The notes: generated by a model from the letters alone, not told the origin. A stretch of 64,000 nt of DNA from Flavobacterium cheongpyeongense (GCF_003202435.1 NZ_QJHK01000014.1:1-64000); one strand, 5' to 3'. Positions 7,535 to 16,122 are shown, numbered from the stretch's first letter. Translations and numbers: made by a program.

Positions 7535-8008
7535 ATGGAAAAAACTACTCTTCATTCTCCAATTGAAAAAATTTATCCACCTGGAAAAAAAATTGATGAA
7601 ACAGGAAAACTCCTTAAAGTTGGAACTGTAACTTTTCCTAATAACCAAGAGAAGATTCCTTTTTCTCCTGTAGTCCAGGCTTTTAAGTCTAGTGATAATA
7701 AAAATCTTCATATCAATGCAGTTGTTTTTGTCACTTCTTTTGGCCCTGCTAATAACGAGTTAAATTTTGAAATCTATCAAAATCAGTATGTTGATCTAGA
7801 TGGAAAGCTTCAGGTACAATTTTTTATATGTTATGATTTATTAGATGATCCAGGAACTGTATTTGATATTTATGAAATTAGTTTTGATGCTAATAAAAAA
7901 CCATTTGGGAAACATTTATTCACAGATGTTAATACAATTCAAACTTTTCTTTGGGACATAGATCCTGACACTTCGAGAGGAACAGAAACTACTGTACAAC
8001 ATAATTAG
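7535..8008 (+). CDS. 157-residue protein ending in the peptide core motif TSRGTETTVQ
   Basis: I do not recognise the body of this protein (residues 1-145). It is soluble-looking, rich in predicted beta strands, and lacks Cys-rich, signal-peptide or membrane segments. The last 12 residues, TSRGTETTVQHN (146-157), repeat the core of the tandem peptides, and the underlying codons differ from copy 1 only at synonymous positions up to Gln155. It has no LTxxQLxxVxGG leader. It could be a larger exported substrate, an immunity or chaperone-like partner, or a carrier that presents the peptide. It shares its promoter block with the exporter and is followed 24 bases later by the histidine kinase gene. 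Confidence 0.8.
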   Translation: MEKTTLHSPIEKIYPPGKKIDETGKLLKVGTVTFPNNQEKIPFSPVVQAFKSSDNKNLHINAVVFVTSFGPANNELNFEIYQNQYVDLDGKLQVQFFICYDLLDDPGTVFDIYEISFDANKKPFGKHLFTDVNTIQTFLWDIDPDTSRGTETTVQHN

Positions 8009-8032
8009 AATGAAATTTTAATCGAATAGACA

Positions 8033-9766
8033 ATGATTAATTTTTTTTTTATTACTATAATTTTTACATTAAATACATTTTTCCTTTTTTCTCAGGAAAT
8101 ATCAGAAAACGATTTAATGCGATTTGAGATTAAAAAAAAAGTAATAAAATATCATAAGCAAATTAATTTTAATAAAGCTCAGCATTTCTTTTTCAAAAAG
8201 GAATGGGATTCTACTTTAGTTTATTCAATGAAACAACTCAGTAATAGAAATACTCTTGAGTTATCTAATTATTGTCATTATTTTAGAGCAATAAGTTTTT
8301 TTGAAAAAAAAATTATTAAAGAGGCGAAAAAAGAGTTTAATTTGATTTCTTCTAATTTTAAATTTTATTATAAGGTAAATTTCTCATTAGGAGAAATTGC
8401 TTTAGAGCAAAGAGAGTTTGATATAGCATTATCGCATTTTAATGCAATTGAATATCTAAATAAAGATTTTTATGATTTTAAAAAAAGTACAGTATTTCAC
8501 AACTTAGGACTATGTTATTTACACCTTGCAAAATATGATAAATCTGAAGAGTATTTGTTTAAAAGCGCGAAATTGCAAGAAATAGAAAAAGATACGTTAT
8601 TGTTTATAAGTTCTTACATGGATATTGCGAATTTATATTACATTCAGTACAAAGATAATCAGGCAATACCTTATTTTGAGAAAGCGTATAATTTATCAAA
8701 AAAGATAAAATCCTTTGATTTAAAAAGAGCAGCAGCCAAAAATATGGCAGCTGTTGAAGAAAACAGAAAGAATTTTCAAGCTGCACTAATATACAGAAAA
8801 GAATATGAAGCATGGAAAGACTCCTTAAGCGATCAAAATAAAGTCTGGGCAATTGCAGATCTTGAAAAGAAGTTTGCTGTAAAACAAAAGCAAAAAGAAG
8901 TCAATGTTCTCGCAGCAGAGAATAAAGCAAAAATAGCCGAAAGAAATGGGTTTCTCATTTCTTCGGTTTTATTGTTTGTGCTGTTGGGTACCGGAGTTTA
9001 TTTTTACAGACAAAAAATTAAAAACAATAAAATCATCTTGGCGCAGAAAAATGAACTCGATGAACTTAATGCTACCAAAGACAAATTGTTTTCGATCGTC
9101 AGCCATGATTTGCGATCTTCTGTAAATGCCTTAAAAGTTAGTAATGGTATGTTATTAGAGAATCTGGAGAATAAAAATTATGCAGAACTCGATGTTTTGC
9201 TGCATAAAAACAGCTCTATTGCCGGAGGAGCTTATAATTTGCTGGATAACCTGCTTAACTGGGCCTTATTACAAACCCAACAGGCCTATTTTTTTCAGGA
9301 ATCCTTGCATCTGGCTACGATTGTACAGCATGTAGAATACAATTACAAACCCTTGATGTTAAACAAAAACATCGATTTTAAAAACGATGTTGCCACATCA
9401 GATCATGTTTTTGCTGATCTGGATTCGCTCAAGATAATTATTCGGAATTTTTTAGACAACGCGATTAAATTCTCTAAAGAAAACGGAACGATCTCTATTT
9501 ACAGTCGTCCTTCATCAGAGGAGTTTTGCTATTTAGTGATCGAAGATACCGGATTGGGAATGAACGAAGCAACCAGAAAGGAATTATTAAAAGAAACCAT
9601 TTTGCTTTCAAAAAAGCAAAACGATGATATAATAGGAACGGGATTAGGAATGCAGTTATGCAAAAGCCTGATTCGTAAAAATGAAGGAAAACTCGATATA
9701 GAGAGTGAACAACAGGTAGGAACAAAGATCATCATAGCATTGCCAAAGTTTAAAAATAATGGATAA
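8033..9766 (+). CDS. Histidine kinase with periplasmic TPR sensor domain
   Basis: A 577-residue sensor kinase. It has an N-terminal signal sequence (about 1-22, ending near FLFSQ), TPR-like helical repeats (about 40-290, clearest at 150-260), one transmembrane helix (about 305-325), a HisKA domain with phospho-accepting His358 in IVSHDLRSS, and an ATPase domain with N-box NFLDNAIKFS, DTGLGM and GTGLGMQLC. TPR domains often bind peptides, so the sensor may read the exported peptide; this is inferred. The TPR part is markedly richer in AT (several lines near 20% GC) than the kinase part (about 25-43%). Its 3' end overlaps the regulator gene by 8 bases. Confidence 0.93.
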   Translation: MINFFFITIIFTLNTFFLFSQEISENDLMRFEIKKKVIKYHKQINFNKAQHFFFKKEWDSTLVYSMKQLSNRNTLELSNYCHYFRAISFFEKKIIKEAKKEFNLISSNFKFYYKVNFSLGEIALEQREFDIALSHFNAIEYLNKDFYDFKKSTVFHNLGLCYLHLAKYDKSEEYLFKSAKLQEIEKDTLLFISSYMDIANLYYIQYKDNQAIPYFEKAYNLSKKIKSFDLKRAAAKNMAAVEENRKNFQAALIYRKEYEAWKDSLSDQNKVWAIADLEKKFAVKQKQKEVNVLAAENKAKIAERNGFLISSVLLFVLLGTGVYFYRQKIKNNKIILAQKNELDELNATKDKLFSIVSHDLRSSVNALKVSNGMLLENLENKNYAELDVLLHKNSSIAGGAYNLLDNLLNWALLQTQQAYFFQESLHLATIVQHVEYNYKPLMLNKNIDFKNDVATSDHVFADLDSLKIIIRNFLDNAIKFSKENGTISIYSRPSSEEFCYLVIEDTGLGMNEATRKELLKETILLSKKQNDDIIGTGLGMQLCKSLIRKNEGKLDIESEQQVGTKIIIALPKFKNNG

Positions 9767-10505
9767 TATAAATGTACTTATTGTCGAAGACACCCCTGCA
9801 GAAAGCGATGCACTCGTAAAAGTGCTTTCTGAAAATAATTATAATATTGTAGGTGTTGCCCGGACGCATCAGGAAGCACTAACATTGTTTTACCAAAATA
9901 CAATTGACATTGTGATTATCGATGTTTTTCTGGACGGGAAACCGGACGGAATTACCTTTGCAGAAACGATTAACATCGTACCCAATGGATTAAAACCTTT
10001 TGTTTTTTTAACGAGTTCCAAAGACCGCCAGATTTTTGAAAGGGCTAAACTTACAAAACCTTTTAGCTTTTTATTAAAACCTTTTAATGAACTTGAGATT
10101 CTGTACGCACTCGAAATGGCTGTAGAGAAATTTTATGAGCAGACCAATGCATTTCATAGTGAGGATCAAAATACGGTAATAAGCAGCGATTCGCTTTTTA
10201 TTAAAAAAAACAAAGTTTTAAAGAAAGTTCAAATCAAGGATATTCTGTACATAGAAGTTGAAGACCGTTATTGCAATATTGTTACTGACACAGATAAATT
10301 TGTTATTTTGATATCTTTAACCAAAATTATTCAGTTGTTGGATCCTGCTAAGTTTTGTCAGACACACCGCAATTATATCGTTAACCTGAGTAAGATTGAG
10401 CAAATAAATGTAAATGATAATCTTATTGTTTTGAAAGGGAACCACAAAGTAACGCTAAGTGATAAGTACAAAGACTTCGTAAAAAACTTTAGAATATTAA
10501 AATAA
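9759..10505 (+). CDS. LytTR-family response regulator
   Basis: A 248-residue regulator with a receiver domain (about 3-125; phospho-acceptor Asp55 in VIIDVFLDG, with Lys in the FLLKPF segment) and a C-terminal LytTR DNA-binding domain (about 145-248, with VEDRYCNI, CQTHRNYIVNLSKI and VTLSDKYKDF). LytTR regulators such as AgrA and ComE control peptide signalling and bacteriocin genes in Gram-positive bacteria. The overlap with the kinase gene makes the pair certain, and the duplicated promoter blocks are plausible targets. Confidence 0.93.
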   Translation: MDNINVLIVEDTPAESDALVKVLSENNYNIVGVARTHQEALTLFYQNTIDIVIIDVFLDGKPDGITFAETINIVPNGLKPFVFLTSSKDRQIFERAKLTKPFSFLLKPFNELEILYALEMAVEKFYEQTNAFHSEDQNTVISSDSLFIKKNKVLKKVQIKDILYIEVEDRYCNIVTDTDKFVILISLTKIIQLLDPAKFCQTHRNYIVNLSKIEQINVNDNLIVLKGNHKVTLSDKYKDFVKNFRILK

Positions 10506-10896
10506 AATTTACTTCTGTTGTATTTTAAATACATATCTTTTATAAGTATGTGATTATCATTTTTTATATAAAAAGATGCTTTGTAGAAATTCAGTCAAGT
10601 ATCTTTTTTTTGCTCTAATTTAGCTGTGTTAAAAGATGAATTGGTTTTAGTCAATAAATCAACACTGTTGCTTGGCTGAAGTGTTTTATATCTAAAAAAA
10701 TATAACCCTCCTGATAAAACCCAACATCATTAAGTTAAGGATTTCTTACTGGATTTTTATAAATCTAGCTTTCTCATTCTATGATTTATCCAATTTACTT
10801 GCATTTAATCATAGAATGAGAGAAAAACAAAGCTTAACTTAATGGCATGGGATAAAGCGAGAGTCAACTCTAATAATCAAACTCAGGTTATAAGAA
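10506..10896. other. Intergenic region between the peptide locus and rluF
   Basis: There are 391 bases with no open frame worth calling. The left part (10506-10719) is AT-rich without clear signals apart from a weak inverted repeat (ACATATCTTTTATAAGTATGT, about 10531-10551). The right part contains the MITE-like element at 10720-10851. I see no gene for a modifying enzyme or outer-membrane channel. Confidence 0.7.
10720..10851. repeat. MITE-like element with terminal and internal inverted repeats
   Basis: The outer arms CATTAAGTTAAG (10728-10739) and CTTAACTTAATG (10833-10844) are perfect, with imperfect extension to CCCA/TGGG at the ends. The inner arms TCTCATTCTATGATT (10772-10786) and its complement (10807-10821) are also perfect over 15 bp. 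The outer arm also occurs at 104-115. The whole is about 130 bp, non-coding and could fold as a nested hairpin. Confidence 0.6.
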
Positions 10897-11709
10897 TCAA
10901 TAATCGCCTTTTTTCTTGAATCGTGGGTCGTATTTCGAAATGTATTCGGTTCTGCGTTTAGGAGCTTCTGTTTTGGGCAAACTGGCTTCTTCAGTTTTGC
11001 TGGAGGGCTCGATTAACTGATTGAGTTCTTTGATCTCAGCATCGGTTAAATCACGATAACGGCCAACCGGGACATCTAATGAAATATTGATAATCCGGAT
11101 GCGTTTCAAAGCTGTTACTTCGTACCCTAAATATTCAGACATTCTGCGGATCTGACGGTTTAAACCTTGTGTTAAAATAATTTTGAAAGTGTATTTACTG
11201 ATTTGTTCTACTTTACATTTTCGGGTCACGGTATCGAGAATCGGAACGCCATTTCCCATGCGTTGAATAAAACGTTCTGTAATAGGTTTATTTACGGTTA
11301 CAGTATATTCTTTTTCGTGGTTGTTTCTGGCACGTAAAATTTTGTTGACAATGTCGCCGTCATTGGTCATGAAAATTAATCCTTCACTGGCTTTATCCAG
11401 TCTTCCAATCGGGAAAATGCGTTTTGGATAATTGATATAATCAACAATATTGTTTCGAACTTCAAGATTGGTAGTACATTCAATTCCAACAGGTTTGTTG
11501 AAAGCCAGATACACCATTTTTTCGTGTTTTTCCACGATTAATTTTCCGTCTATTCGCACTTCATCAAGGGGTGAAACTTTGGTTCCCATTTCAGGCACGA
11601 CACCGTTTATGGTCACGCGTCCTTCTTCGATGAGTTTATCAGCTTCACGGCGGGAACAATAACCGGTTTCTCCAATGAATTTATTAAGGCGTTTTAGAGT
11701 CTCTTCCAT
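10897..11709 (-). CDS. rluF: 23S rRNA pseudouridine synthase, RluF type
   Basis: A 270-residue enzyme that isomerises a uridine in 23S rRNA. It has an N-terminal S4 RNA-binding domain (about 5-60, with FIGETGYCSRREADKLI) and an RsuA/RluF catalytic domain with the active-site Asp in GRLDKASEGL. The motif RRMSEYLGYEVTALKR is typical of RluF. A basic tail (about 240-270) is probably disordered. The exact modified position cannot be read from the sequence; RluF proteins modify U2604 (E. coli numbering). Confidence 0.9.
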   Translation of the reverse strand: MEETLKRLNKFIGETGYCSRREADKLIEEGRVTINGVVPEMGTKVSPLDEVRIDGKLIVEKHEKMVYLAFNKPVGIECTTNLEVRNNIVDYINYPKRIFPIGRLDKASEGLIFMTNDGDIVNKILRARNNHEKEYTVTVNKPITERFIQRMGNGVPILDTVTRKCKVEQISKYTFKIILTQGLNRQIRRMSEYLGYEVTALKRIRIINISLDVPVGRYRDLTDAEIKELNQLIEPSSKTEEASLPKTEAPKRRTEYISKYDPRFKKKGDY

Positions 11710-11823
11710 AGTGCAAAAGTAGTCATAATTTTAGATTTAAGACTTTAGATTTCAGATTTTAGATTTTTTGAAAAAAAACTCAGAACCTTGGTAACTCAGA
11801 ATCTCACAAACTCACTTTCGAAC

Positions 11824-12678
11824 CTATTTTTTGCTAAATAAAAAATCGATTACTTTCTGGTATAATTCGTCATCGTGCATGCCATGCCCTAAACCATTGG
11901 TTTCGATAAACTGACTGTTTTTCCAATTACGGGCAATTTTTTTGCCTTCTTCAAAAGAAACAACATCATCAGAAGTATCATGTGCCACTAAACCCGGGAT
12001 ATTGAATTCTGAAGCAAATTTTTGCCCTGAAAAATCTTCGAGTTTAAAATTGAAATGGGTTAAAAAACGATTTTCTAAAAGCGAAAACATCCTGGTGTTT
12101 AGACTCAGCATCGAAACATAATTGTCAATCAGAGTCTTTAAATCAGAAGGAGCGCCCAAAATGACCATTTTATTGATACTTGTATTGGGGAACAAATATT
12201 GGTGATAAACACAGGCCGCACCGCCAATAGAATGACCAATAATAATATCAGGCCGATATTTTTCGACTGCTTTATTGATGAATTCTGCATAAAGTGGGAC
12301 ATTAAATTCTTTACCGCTGCTTTGTCCATGCGCAGGGGCGTCGATAGCAATAATCGTACTTCCGGATTTTTGAAGATGTGGTAAGGTCTTTTGCCAGCGT
12401 GAAGCATTGCTTTCCCAGCCATGAACGAGTAAAATTTTGGTTTCATTACCTTTCCAGATATAGGTCTGAAAATGATGCTCATTATGATGGAAGGTTTCGG
12501 TTTCAGTATTTTGTAAAATTTCAGGTAAACTTTCTTTTAGCAGTCTGCCGTCCCGTGGCTGACTGAAAAGTGCATATGAAAGTTCGACGGCTTTTTGCGG
12601 ATGTACATAACTCAGGAAATTAATATATTGTCCAACCGATTTTAATGTAATAAAACGAATTCCTTTTTTAAGTCCCAA
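11824..12678 (-). CDS. Alpha/beta hydrolase
   Basis: A 284-residue serine hydrolase. It shows the oxyanion motif VHGWESNASRW, the nucleophile Ser in GHSIGG, and the catalytic His in GLGHGMHDD near the C-terminus; DTSDDVVSFEEG provides the acid residue. There is no signal peptide, so it is probably cytoplasmic. The substrate is unknown. It stands alone, leftward, between rluF and the coiled-coil protein. Confidence 0.88.
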   Translation of the reverse strand: MGLKKGIRFITLKSVGQYINFLSYVHPQKAVELSYALFSQPRDGRLLKESLPEILQNTETETFHHNEHHFQTYIWKGNETKILLVHGWESNASRWQKTLPHLQKSGSTIIAIDAPAHGQSSGKEFNVPLYAEFINKAVEKYRPDIIIGHSIGGAACVYHQYLFPNTSINKMVILGAPSDLKTLIDNYVSMLSLNTRMFSLLENRFLTHFNFKLEDFSGQKFASEFNIPGLVAHDTSDDVVSFEEGKKIARNWKNSQFIETNGLGHGMHDDELYQKVIDFLFSKK

Positions 12679-12824
12679 AACGTAATTTTTTTAAGGTAAA
12701 GAATGATGGTGAAACCTGTTAAAAAAGGTTTGCCACAGTTTAAGAGGATCAAAGATTTAAAACACTCAAATATTTTGAGATGAAATCCTTGATAAATCTT
12801 TTAAACTACGGCAAAAATAAGGAT

Positions 12825-12853
12825 AAAAAAAAGTCCCGATGTTTATCGGAACC
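12825..12853 (-). terminator. Intrinsic terminator of the nif3/coiled-coil operon
   Basis: On the minus strand the stem GTTCCGAT/ATCGGGAC (arms 12845-12852 and 12833-12840, one mismatch, 4-base loop) is followed by a T run. It lies just after the stop at 12861. Confidence 0.8.
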
Positions 12854-12860
12854 ATTTTAT

Positions 12861-13640
12861 TTAGATTTTAGCGAACAATTGTTCCATTTTTTCTTTCTCT
12901 TCTTCAGCTAGTGCACTGTCAACTAAGATTCTTCCTGAATGTTCATCAGTGATGATTTTTTTTCTGGAAGCAATTTCGACCTGTGTCTGTGGAGGAATTG
13001 TGAAGAATGATCCGGCAGAAGCTCCTCTTTCGATGGATACTACAGCTAAACCATTACGGACACTGCTTCTGATCCTGTTGTAAGCAGCTAATAATCTTTC
13101 TTCGATTTGCTCAGAAAACTCAGCAGATTTCTCTGTCAAGAAAATTTCTTCTTTCTGAGTTTCAGCCATAATGGCGTCCAATTCAGATTTTTTATGCTTC
13201 AGGTGATTGCTTTTAGCTTCTAATTTTTCTTTTAGATTAGAGATAACTTCTTTCTTGTGTTCGATAGAAGCTTTCATTTCTTTGATCTGCTTTTCAGCTA
13301 GTTGAATTTCCAATTCCTGAAATTCTACCTCTTTGGTCAAAGAATTAAATTCTCTGTTATTGCGAACTGATTCTTGTTGTTTTGTGTATTTTTTGATAAC
13401 CTCTTTGTGTTCTTCAATAGCATTTTTCTTAGTTTTAATAAGATCCTCAACTACTTCAAGTTCACTTTTAAGTTTTTCTGAACGAGTGCTTAAACCTGCA
13501 ACTTCATCTTCTAAATCTTCAACCTCTAATGGAAGTTCCCCTCTTACGTTTCTGATTTCGTCAATTCTCGAGTCAATAAGCTGTAAATCGTATATTGCTC
13601 TTAACTTGTCCTCAACACTTAATTCTTTCGTATTCGCCAT
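12861..13640 (-). CDS. Coiled-coil protein of the C4 zinc-ribbon family, zinc ligands lost
   Basis: A 259-residue protein with a long helical hairpin (about 10-185) and a C-terminal segment homologous to the C4-type zinc-ribbon family. In the family the last part carries two CxxC pairs. Here the matching positions read GASAGSF and ITDEHSGRI, and the whole protein has no Cys, so it cannot bind zinc in the usual way. It follows the Nif3-like gene by 3 bases, an arrangement conserved in many bacteria. Its role is unknown; relatives are suggested to bind nucleic acid. Confidence 0.88.
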   Translation of the reverse strand: MANTKELSVEDKLRAIYDLQLIDSRIDEIRNVRGELPLEVEDLEDEVAGLSTRSEKLKSELEVVEDLIKTKKNAIEEHKEVIKKYTKQQESVRNNREFNSLTKEVEFQELEIQLAEKQIKEMKASIEHKKEVISNLKEKLEAKSNHLKHKKSELDAIMAETQKEEIFLTEKSAEFSEQIEERLLAAYNRIRSSVRNGLAVVSIERGASAGSFFTIPPQTQVEIASRKKIITDEHSGRILVDSALAEEEKEKMEQLFAKI

Positions 13641-13643
13641 ATT

Positions 13644-14738
13644 CTATAAGTACTTAACTGGATTTGTATTTTCTTCTGATAAAATGATGGCAAAATTAAG
13701 GATTTTTTTCCTAAGATAATCAACAATATAATTTTTTGTATACCGTTCGCTCTCAAAATGACCAATATCGGCTAAAAGCAAACGATTTTCGGCTTCATAA
13801 AACTGGTGGTATTTTAAATCGGCTGTCAAAAAAGCATCTGCTCCTGCCTGAATAGCATTTTTGATAGCAAAACTTCCTGATCCTCCCAACACGGCAACTT
13901 TCTTTATTTTTTTTCCTGTAAGAGCTGAATGACGTATACCATCGGCAATCATTTTGTCTTTTACGAAATGTAAAAAGTCTTTTTCGCCCATTTCATTTTC
14001 TAGTTCTCCAATCATTCCCAGACCAATATTTTGATGCGAATTTTGTAAATCATAAATTTCATAGGCAACTTCTTCATAAATATGATTCGAGAAAAGGGCT
14101 TTTAAAATTCTCGATTGCAAATGTTTTTCAAAAATAACTTCAATTTTTATCTCGGTTCCGGTATGCAATTTCCCTCTTTCTCCAATTACCGGATTACTGT
14201 CTTCATTTCCCTGAAACGTAAAAAAGCCTTCAGAATTGAAGCTGCAGTTGTCATAATTTCCAATTGTGCCCGCACCGGCTTCAAACATGGCATTTCGAAC
14301 TTTGTCGGAATTATCAGGAGTGGTGTAAGTAACTAATTTTTGAAGGAAATTCTGCTTCGGAATCAAAACTTTTGTATTAGCTAAGCCTAAAGTATCACTA
14401 AAGATTTTGTTTACTCCCCGGGAATGATTGTCCAGTGCAGTGTGAACAGCATAAATAGCAATGTCGTTTTTGATTGCTTTTAAAATGGCACGTTCAACAT
14501 AATTCTTACCGGTTATTTTCTTGATTCCCGAGAATAATATCGGATGAAAACAAACAACCAGATTGCAGTTTTTGGCAATGGCTTCTTCGATTACAGTTTC
14601 TAAAGCATCGTGGCAAACCAAAACACCGGTGTTTTCTGCGTCTGAATTTCCGACTAAAAGCCCCACATTGTCAAAATCTTCGGCGTAAGACAAGGGAGCC
14701 ATTTCTTCAAGAACTTCTATTATATTTTTGATTTTCAT
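13644..14738 (-). CDS. Nif3-like dinuclear metal centre protein
   Basis: A 364-residue member of the Nif3/YbgI family (DUF34), the long form with a PII/CutA-like insert in the middle (about 130-235). Metal-binding signatures are visible: CFHPILFSGIKK near residue 63, and DIGHFESE near residue 326. The family forms hexameric rings with two metals per subunit and has been linked to GTP cyclohydrolase-like activity, but the physiological role is unsettled. It forms an operon with the coiled-coil gene. Confidence 0.92.
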   Translation of the reverse strand: MKIKNIIEVLEEMAPLSYAEDFDNVGLLVGNSDAENTGVLVCHDALETVIEEAIAKNCNLVVCFHPILFSGIKKITGKNYVERAILKAIKNDIAIYAVHTALDNHSRGVNKIFSDTLGLANTKVLIPKQNFLQKLVTYTTPDNSDKVRNAMFEAGAGTIGNYDNCSFNSEGFFTFQGNEDSNPVIGERGKLHTGTEIKIEVIFEKHLQSRILKALFSNHIYEEVAYEIYDLQNSHQNIGLGMIGELENEMGEKDFLHFVKDKMIADGIRHSALTGKKIKKVAVLGGSGSFAIKNAIQAGADAFLTADLKYHQFYEAENRLLLADIGHFESERYTKNYIVDYLRKKILNFAIILSEENTNPVKYL

Positions 14739-14826
14739 TTTTTATTTTTGTTTCAGGTTTTAGATTTCCTGTGTTGTATACTTGAATCCTGAAACAAATT
14801 AACGAAAAAAATTATACTTTCGTAAA

Positions 14827-15849
14827 ATGAATGTACTTCGAAAAATACTCTTTCCATTTGCCATTTTATACGGATTCATTACTACAATTCGGAATTTTCT
14901 TTTTGATAAAGGAATTCTGAAATCTACTTCATTTGATATTCCTGTAATAGCAGTTGGAAATCTTAGTGTAGGCGGAACGGGCAAAACTCCTCAGATTGAA
15001 TATCTCATCCGGTTATTATCTGACAAATATAAGATTGCAACTTTAAGCCGTGGTTACAAGCGCAAATCCGAAGGTTTTGTTCTGGCGGATTCAACCTCAA
15101 ATGCCGAAATTTTAGGAGATGAACCTTTTCAGTTTTATCAAAAATTTCCCAATATTCAGGTCGCAGTTGATGCCAATCGAACGAATGGGATTATTCAGCT
15201 ACTTTCGCAAACAACAAAGCCGGAAATTATTTTATTAGATGATGCTTATCAACATCGGAAAGTTAAAGCAGGTTTTTATATTTTACTGACTGCATTCGAT
15301 GATTTGTATTCAGATGATTTTATGCTTCCAACAGGAAATTTGCGGGAGAGCAGGAGCGGAGCTAAAAGAGCCAATATTGTTGTAGTTACAAAATGTCCAA
15401 AGAACCTGTCTGATGAAAAACAGCAAGGAATTCGTTTGAAATTAAAATTAAAATATGGGCAACAGATTTTTTTTACTTTTATAGATTATGAAGATACAGT
15501 TTACGGGAGCCAAGATGAAAGAGTCGAGGTCAAAGATGTTAAATCAGAAGCGAAATTACTTTTGGCCGGGATTGCAAAACCGAAACCTTTTTTTGATTTT
15601 CTAAAGAATGAAAAGGATGAATGTTTGACTTTTCCTGATCACCATCATTTTTCTGAAAATGATTTAAATGAAATTCAAAGGAAAGCTCAAAATAAAAAAA
15701 TCATTACAACTGAAAAAGATTACGTTCGTTTAAAAGATGCCGGAGTGATTTCGAAGTTGTATTATTTGCCCATAAAAAGTACTTTTATTAATTATCAGCA
15801 AAATTTTGATACTACTGTTCTGGAGTATGTAAAAAGGCAATTTGTTTAA
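14827..15849 (+). CDS. lpxK: Tetraacyldisaccharide 4'-kinase
   Basis: A 340-residue inner-membrane kinase that phosphorylates the 4' position of the lipid A precursor. It shows an N-terminal membrane-associated helix (about 5-25), a P-loop GNLSVGGTGKTP (about 43-54) and the DDAYQHR motif (usually DDGFQHR). The length is normal for the family. It is transcribed divergently from the Nif3 gene, with 88 bases between the starts. Confidence 0.95.
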   Translation: MNVLRKILFPFAILYGFITTIRNFLFDKGILKSTSFDIPVIAVGNLSVGGTGKTPQIEYLIRLLSDKYKIATLSRGYKRKSEGFVLADSTSNAEILGDEPFQFYQKFPNIQVAVDANRTNGIIQLLSQTTKPEIILLDDAYQHRKVKAGFYILLTAFDDLYSDDFMLPTGNLRESRSGAKRANIVVVTKCPKNLSDEKQQGIRLKLKLKYGQQIFFTFIDYEDTVYGSQDERVEVKDVKSEAKLLLAGIAKPKPFFDFLKNEKDECLTFPDHHHFSENDLNEIQRKAQNKKIITTEKDYVRLKDAGVISKLYYLPIKSTFINYQQNFDTTVLEYVKRQFV

Positions 15850-16122
15850 TCGAAAAACCTGGCAATAGTGTCGAAAAATAACTCAGGAATAAAAGGTTTT
15901 GTACTGACTCATTCATTCTAAAAGATAAAAACTGATCCCGGTTTTCGTAAAACGAAATAGCTGTAAGGGCAATGATTGGTGTTGTGTTGCTGTTGTGCCG
16001 TGCCTATTCGTTATTGTATAAAAGGTTATTGGCATCTCGTTTGGTTTGTAGATGCAAAAGTGTTTGGGAAAATCTTATAAAAACAAAAGGTTTTATGCTG
16101 CAATACTCTTTTTAACGGAACC
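15850..16122. other. Intergenic region between lpxK and gap
   Basis: This 273-base region lies between convergent genes. I find no convincing terminator hairpin with a T run, no RNA gene and no open frame of note. Confidence 0.6.
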
